Assembly: GCA_031255975.1 (NCBI GenBank)
Contig: JAIRRM010000184.1
Span: forward strand, 1 to 18,011
DNA length: 18,011 bases
DNA from: Propionibacteriaceae bacterium
GTDB lineage: Bacteria; Actinomycetota; Actinomycetes; Propionibacteriales; Propionibacteriaceae
Reading direction: 5' to 3'
The notes under the pieces are model-generated. The model was not told where the DNA came from. It ran no database searches and worked only from the letters and a program-made list of their open reading frames with translations. The translations under genes and the position numbers were made by a program. How positions within the stretch are numbered: the stretch's first letter is position 1; the number at the start of each line of letters is the position of its first letter. Of the stretch, positions 14,844 to 18,011 are shown piece after piece.

Positions 14844-16888
14844 GCGAGCGAATGCAACCTGAAGTGCAGACCGATACACGGGCCGAGACGTTGAAAGACA
14901 GCGCCCCCAAGGCCAACGAGCGCCCGAAGTATGCCCCACAGGGTCACCAAGCCGGCCCCGGCCCGATGGGTGGTCGGGTGCATGAGAAGGCGGTCAACTT
15001 CATCCCTAGCCTGAAACGACTCATCGGCATGTTGCGTCCGGAGCGGCTGTTGATCACGTTCGTGCTGTTGATGGGCACCATCGGCGTGGTGTTCAACGTA
15101 CTGACCCCGAGAATCCTAGGCCGAGCCACTGACGCTCTCTTTGAGGGGATCGTGGGCAAGATGCTGGCCGCGCAGCTAACGGAGCGGGGCATTGACCCGT
15201 CCACCGTGAGCGTGGCGCAGCTCGTCGAGATGTTACGGCAGTCCGGCGACGACCAGTTGGCGGACATGATCTCCGGGATGCCCGGTCTGGTGATCGGCCA
15301 GGGTATCGACTTCACTCGGGTGGGTGAGGTGCTGCTCACGGTGATCGCGCTGTTCGCCACGGCATCCCTGCTGTTGTACTTCCAGTCGTTCCTGTTGAAC
15401 CGCGTCGTGCAACGCTCCGTCTACCGGATGCGGCAGGACATCTCGGCCAAAATTGACCGGCTGCCGTTGTCGTATTTCGACGGCCAACCGCGCGGTGAAC
15501 TGCTGAGCCGGGTCACCAACGACATTGACAACATCCAACAGAGCTTGCAACAGTCGTTGTCACAGCTTGTCAACTCGCTGCTGAGCATCATTGGTGTTGC
15601 CATCATGATGTTTACGGTGTCATGGCAACTGGCGTTGGTCACGTTGTGCATCATCCCACTGGCGGGGGTGTCGTCCATGCTTATCGGCAAGCGGGCGCAG
15701 CAGCGCTTTGTGGCGATGTGGGCAGCCACCGGCGCGCTCAACTCTCAGGTGGAGGAGGCATACACCGGGCACGCGCTGGTCAAGACTTTCGGTCGCCGCC
15801 GTGAGGTGGGCGCGGCCTTCGGCGAAACCAACGAGGAGTTGCGTAAAGCCGCCTTCGGAGCGCAGTTCATGTCGGCGGTATTGATGCCGCTGAACTTCTT
15901 CATCGGCAACCTGAATTACGTGGTCATCGCGGTGCTCGGCGGTCTCAAGGTGGCCAGTGGCACCATGCCGCTGGGCGACGTACAGGCGTTCATCCAGTAT
16001 TCGCGGCAGTTCACCCAACCCATCGGCCAAGTGGCCTCCATGGCCAACCTGTTGCAATCTGGGGTGGCCTCTGCCGAGCGGGTATTCCAAGTGCTAGACG
16101 CGGCGGAGCAGGTGCCGGACGCTACCGGCGCGCTACCGGAGCCGGTCACCGGACGTGTCGAGTTCGTAGACGTGAGTTTCAGCTACGATCCGGCGGAACC
16201 GCTGATCGAGGGCCTGAACATCGAGGCGCTGCCCGGCCAGAGCGTCGCCATCGTCGGCCCTACCGGGGCTGGCAAGACCACGTTGGTTAATCTGTTGATG
16301 CGGTTCTACGAAATCCAGCGTGGGCGTATCTTGCTAGACGGCGTGAACATCGCCGCCGTGCCGCGCCATACGCTGCGCGACCAGTTCGGCATGGTGCTCC
16401 AAGATACTTGGTTGTTCTCCGGCACCATCTACGACAACATCGCCTACGGCAAAGTCGGCGCGACCCGCGACGAGGTGCTGGCGGCGGCCAAGGCGGCGTA
16501 TGTTGATCGTTTCGTCCACAATCTGCCCGACGGCTACGACACCGTGATCGACGAGGAGGGTTCCAACGTCTCCGCGGGTGAGAAGCAGTTGATTACGATC
16601 GCGCGGGCATTTATCGCCGATCCGGCGGTGCTGATTCTTGACGAGGCGACTTCCAGTGTGGACACTCGCACCGAGGTGTTGGTGCAGCAGGCGATGGCGC
16701 GGCTGCGTGGTGGTCGTACCTCGTTTGTCATTGCACATCGGCTTTCGACGATCCGGGATGCCGATGTGATTCTGGTGATGCAGCACGGTGCCATTGTGGA
16801 GCATGGTTCGCATGAGCGGTTGATGCGGGCTAAAGGCGAGTACTACAAGCTGTATCAGAGCCAGTTCGCGGGGGTGTTGGAGGACTAG
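14840..16888 (+). CDS. Heterodimeric ABC exporter subunit, catalytic partner
   Basis: This is the second half-transporter, 682 residues. A hydrophilic N-terminal extension of about 60 residues (rich in Pro, Gly and charged residues) precedes the first helix. A loop of about 60 residues lies between helices 1 and 2 (about 100-160), predicted outside the cell and typical of this actinobacterial subgroup. The ATPase domain has Walker A GPTGAGKT (473-480), Walker B VLILDEATSSVD with the catalytic Glu602 and switch His633 (IAHRLST). Its signature is the non-canonical VSAGEKQ (577-583) in place of SGGQ. This complements the upstream subunit: one composite site has an intact Walker B and intact signature, the other is degenerate on both sides. 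The ATG at 14840 overlaps the TGA of the previous gene. Substrate not predictable from sequence. Confidence 0.93.
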   Translation: MSERMQPEVQTDTRAETLKDSAPKANERPKYAPQGHQAGPGPMGGRVHEKAVNFIPSLKRLIGMLRPERLLITFVLLMGTIGVVFNVLTPRILGRATDALFEGIVGKMLAAQLTERGIDPSTVSVAQLVEMLRQSGDDQLADMISGMPGLVIGQGIDFTRVGEVLLTVIALFATASLLLYFQSFLLNRVVQRSVYRMRQDISAKIDRLPLSYFDGQPRGELLSRVTNDIDNIQQSLQQSLSQLVNSLLSIIGVAIMMFTVSWQLALVTLCIIPLAGVSSMLIGKRAQQRFVAMWAATGALNSQVEEAYTGHALVKTFGRRREVGAAFGETNEELRKAAFGAQFMSAVLMPLNFFIGNLNYVVIAVLGGLKVASGTMPLGDVQAFIQYSRQFTQPIGQVASMANLLQSGVASAERVFQVLDAAEQVPDATGALPEPVTGRVEFVDVSFSYDPAEPLIEGLNIEALPGQSVAIVGPTGAGKTTLVNLLMRFYEIQRGRILLDGVNIAAVPRHTLRDQFGMVLQDTWLFSGTIYDNIAYGKVGATRDEVLAAAKAAYVDRFVHNLPDGYDTVIDEEGSNVSAGEKQLITIARAFIADPAVLILDEATSSVDTRTEVLVQQAMARLRGGRTSFVIAHRLSTIRDADVILVMQHGAIVEHGSHERLMRAKGEYYKLYQSQFAGVLED

Positions 16889-16913
16889 CCGTCTGGTCGC
16901 GGGTGGGTGGAGA

Positions 16914-17125
16914 GATTCCGGCTCGAAGGCCGGAATGACGAAATCTGGCATCGGGTAAAACCGATATTTCCAGTTCTGGTGACGTGTAGCCCGAGTCCGC
17001 CCATCATTCCGGCCTCTGAGCCCGCCCGTCATTCCGGCCTTAGAGCCGGAATCCGTATGTGGTTTCCAGTTTTGGTGGTGTGTGGTCTGACCCCGTCCGT
17101 CATTCCGGCCTTTGAGCCGGAATCC
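16914..17125. repeat. Cluster of REP-like palindromic repeats
   Basis: Three complete copies and one truncated copy of a 26-28-base palindromic unit occur here: 16914-16940 (inverted orientation), 17002-17023 (right arm lost), 17027-17054 and 17098-17125. Each complete copy folds with 8-bp arms ATTCCGGC/GCCGGAAT around a 6-base loop, flanked by CGTC and ATCC. A longer unit is also duplicated: TTTCCAGTT(C/T)TGGTG followed by a CCG-rich spacer and the palindrome, starting at 16967 and again at 17063. The first copy is about 25 bases after the exporter stop and may stabilise or end that transcript. Confidence 0.8.
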
Positions 17126-17129
17126 ATCT

Positions 17130-18011
17130 TTTGATGCGGTTGGTAATCGGGTTGGGGTGACGAATACCGCGGGGGATGGTTCTCTGCTTGAATCGGTTTC
17201 TTACACCTACGATGCGGATAATCGGTTACTTGAGGAAACTTCCACTGTCAGTGGCACGACTACTTATGCGCATGATGCTGGTGGTTTGCTGGTTGGTTCC
17301 ATTAGCCCTACGGGCACTTTGCAGTATGAATACAATGCGGATCGGCGTTTGAGGGCTGTGTTTGCGGGTGGCCGACTCATGATGGCTGCTTCTTATGACG
17401 GGCATGGGGAGCGGGTGTTTCAGCTTTCGGCTGTTCCGATGTCGCTCACGGTTAGTGCTGGTGGGAGTGTTTTTGATTGGTTTAGTGAGGAGTTCCCTTC
17501 GACTGCGGGTGGGGTGTTTTGGTATGGCTTCATTCAGGCGCTCACGCAACAAGTGGCTGGTTCTAATCCGGCTTTGTTGTTGGAGATGCAGCCTGGGATT
17601 CGTAAAGTGTTGACGACGGTTGAGCATCAACTGCCGTCTGATTTGGCGTTAGATGAACGTGATTTGGGCAGTCTTGATGCTACTGGTATCGATCCGGCGG
17701 ATCTTGGTGAGTGGGTTTCTGGTGTGTATTCCACTTTGATTCCGGAGGGGATGGAGACTGTTGGTGAGGGTTGGGGTTATGAGTTAACGCATTATGTGAA
17801 TGACATCAACACTGCCCATACTCGGGTGTTGAGTACTTATAGCGCTGCGGGTGTTGATGTTGCGAATAATACTTATGGGTTAGATCGGTTGTCTTCCACC
17901 GGTGGCACGGTTTCGTGGTTGTTGCATGATGGGCGTGGCTCGGTTGGGCAGCAGATCACCGGTGGTGGGCTCTCGTTTGCTGCGTCATATGATCCGTATG
18001 GTGGAGCCGCG
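17130..18011 (+). CDS. RHS/YD-repeat protein, 5'-truncated remnant, runs off right edge
   Basis: The frame is open for 294 codons from 17130 to the window end. It encodes YD-repeat elements (FDAVGNRVG, YTYDADNRLLEE, YEYNADRRLRA), a non-repetitive stretch of about 150 residues, then YVNDINTAHTRVL, TYGLDRLSS, LLHDGRGSVGQQ and YDPYGG. The last motifs mark the RHS-associated core that in intact proteins precedes a variable toxin-like C-terminus. The homology starts abruptly within five bases of the last REP-like copy, an in-frame TGA lies at 17088, and there is no convincing start codon or ribosome site. So the 5' end of the gene seems lost and expression is doubtful. Codons are visibly richer in T (GGT, GTT, TTG) than in the upstream genes, suggesting separate ancestry. 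Intact RHS proteins are large secreted or surface polymorphic toxins. Confidence 0.75.

Noticed and set aside
16914-17125. CRISPR-like array
   Set aside because: There are only three to four copies, one inverted and one truncated, with irregular and partly duplicated spacers. The units are hairpins of REP type and no cas genes are present.
16907-17134. Small plus-strand open frame of 75 codons in the repeat cluster
   Set aside because: It consists almost entirely of translated palindromic repeats and has no ribosome site.
1-18011. tRNA or rRNA genes, insertion-sequence transposases, integration sites
   Set aside because: Nothing resembling tRNA or rRNA segments, transposase motifs or target-site duplications was seen. 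A genome-scale scan was not possible.

Overview
The window looks like a chromosomal stretch from a fairly high-GC Gram-positive actinobacterium (Actinomycetota; genus not determined). The reasons are the roughly 60% GC coding sequence by eye, frequent GTG/GTC/CTG codons, two promoters placed as for leaderless transcripts, a binding-protein-dependent sugar importer with no ATPase gene of its own (as with shared MsiK-type ATPases of actinobacteria), and a heterodimeric ABC exporter pair.

Layout, left to right: (i) the 3' part of a GPR1/FUN34/YaaH-family acetate permease (+), followed by a terminator-like hairpin and a very long RNA hairpin (663-749); (ii) nagA and nagB on the minus strand; (iii) a 23-bp palindromic operator in the divergent nagB/ROK-repressor gap; (iv) a plus-strand operon: ROK repressor, lipoprotein sugar-binding protein, two permeases, ROK sugar kinase, a GlmU-like nucleotidyltransferase/phosphohexomutase fusion, and a GH94 N,N'-diacetylchitobiose phosphorylase; (v) a promoter with a 16-bp palindrome, driving two overlapping genes for a heterodimeric ABC exporter; (vi) a cluster of REP-like palindromes abutting a 5'-truncated RHS/YD-repeat gene that runs off the right edge.

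Read together, regions (ii)-(iv) encode an intracellular phosphorolytic route for chitobiose. The disaccharide is imported intact. GH94 splits it with phosphate into GlcNAc-1-P and GlcNAc. The ROK kinase makes GlcNAc-6-P from GlcNAc, and the mutase half of the fusion should turn GlcNAc-1-P into GlcNAc-6-P. NagA deacetylates and NagB deaminates and isomerises to fructose-6-P. Acetate released by NagA may be handled by the neighbouring acetate permease. One ATP is saved per disaccharide compared with hydrolysis plus two kinase steps. The least ordinary part is the fusion protein: its N-terminal domain resembles GlmU uridylyltransferase, but the nucleotide-binding signature loop is badly degenerated, which suggests a regulatory or altered role on GlcNAc-1-P.

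Gene functions rest on motifs read by eye and on recalled family knowledge. No database search was run.
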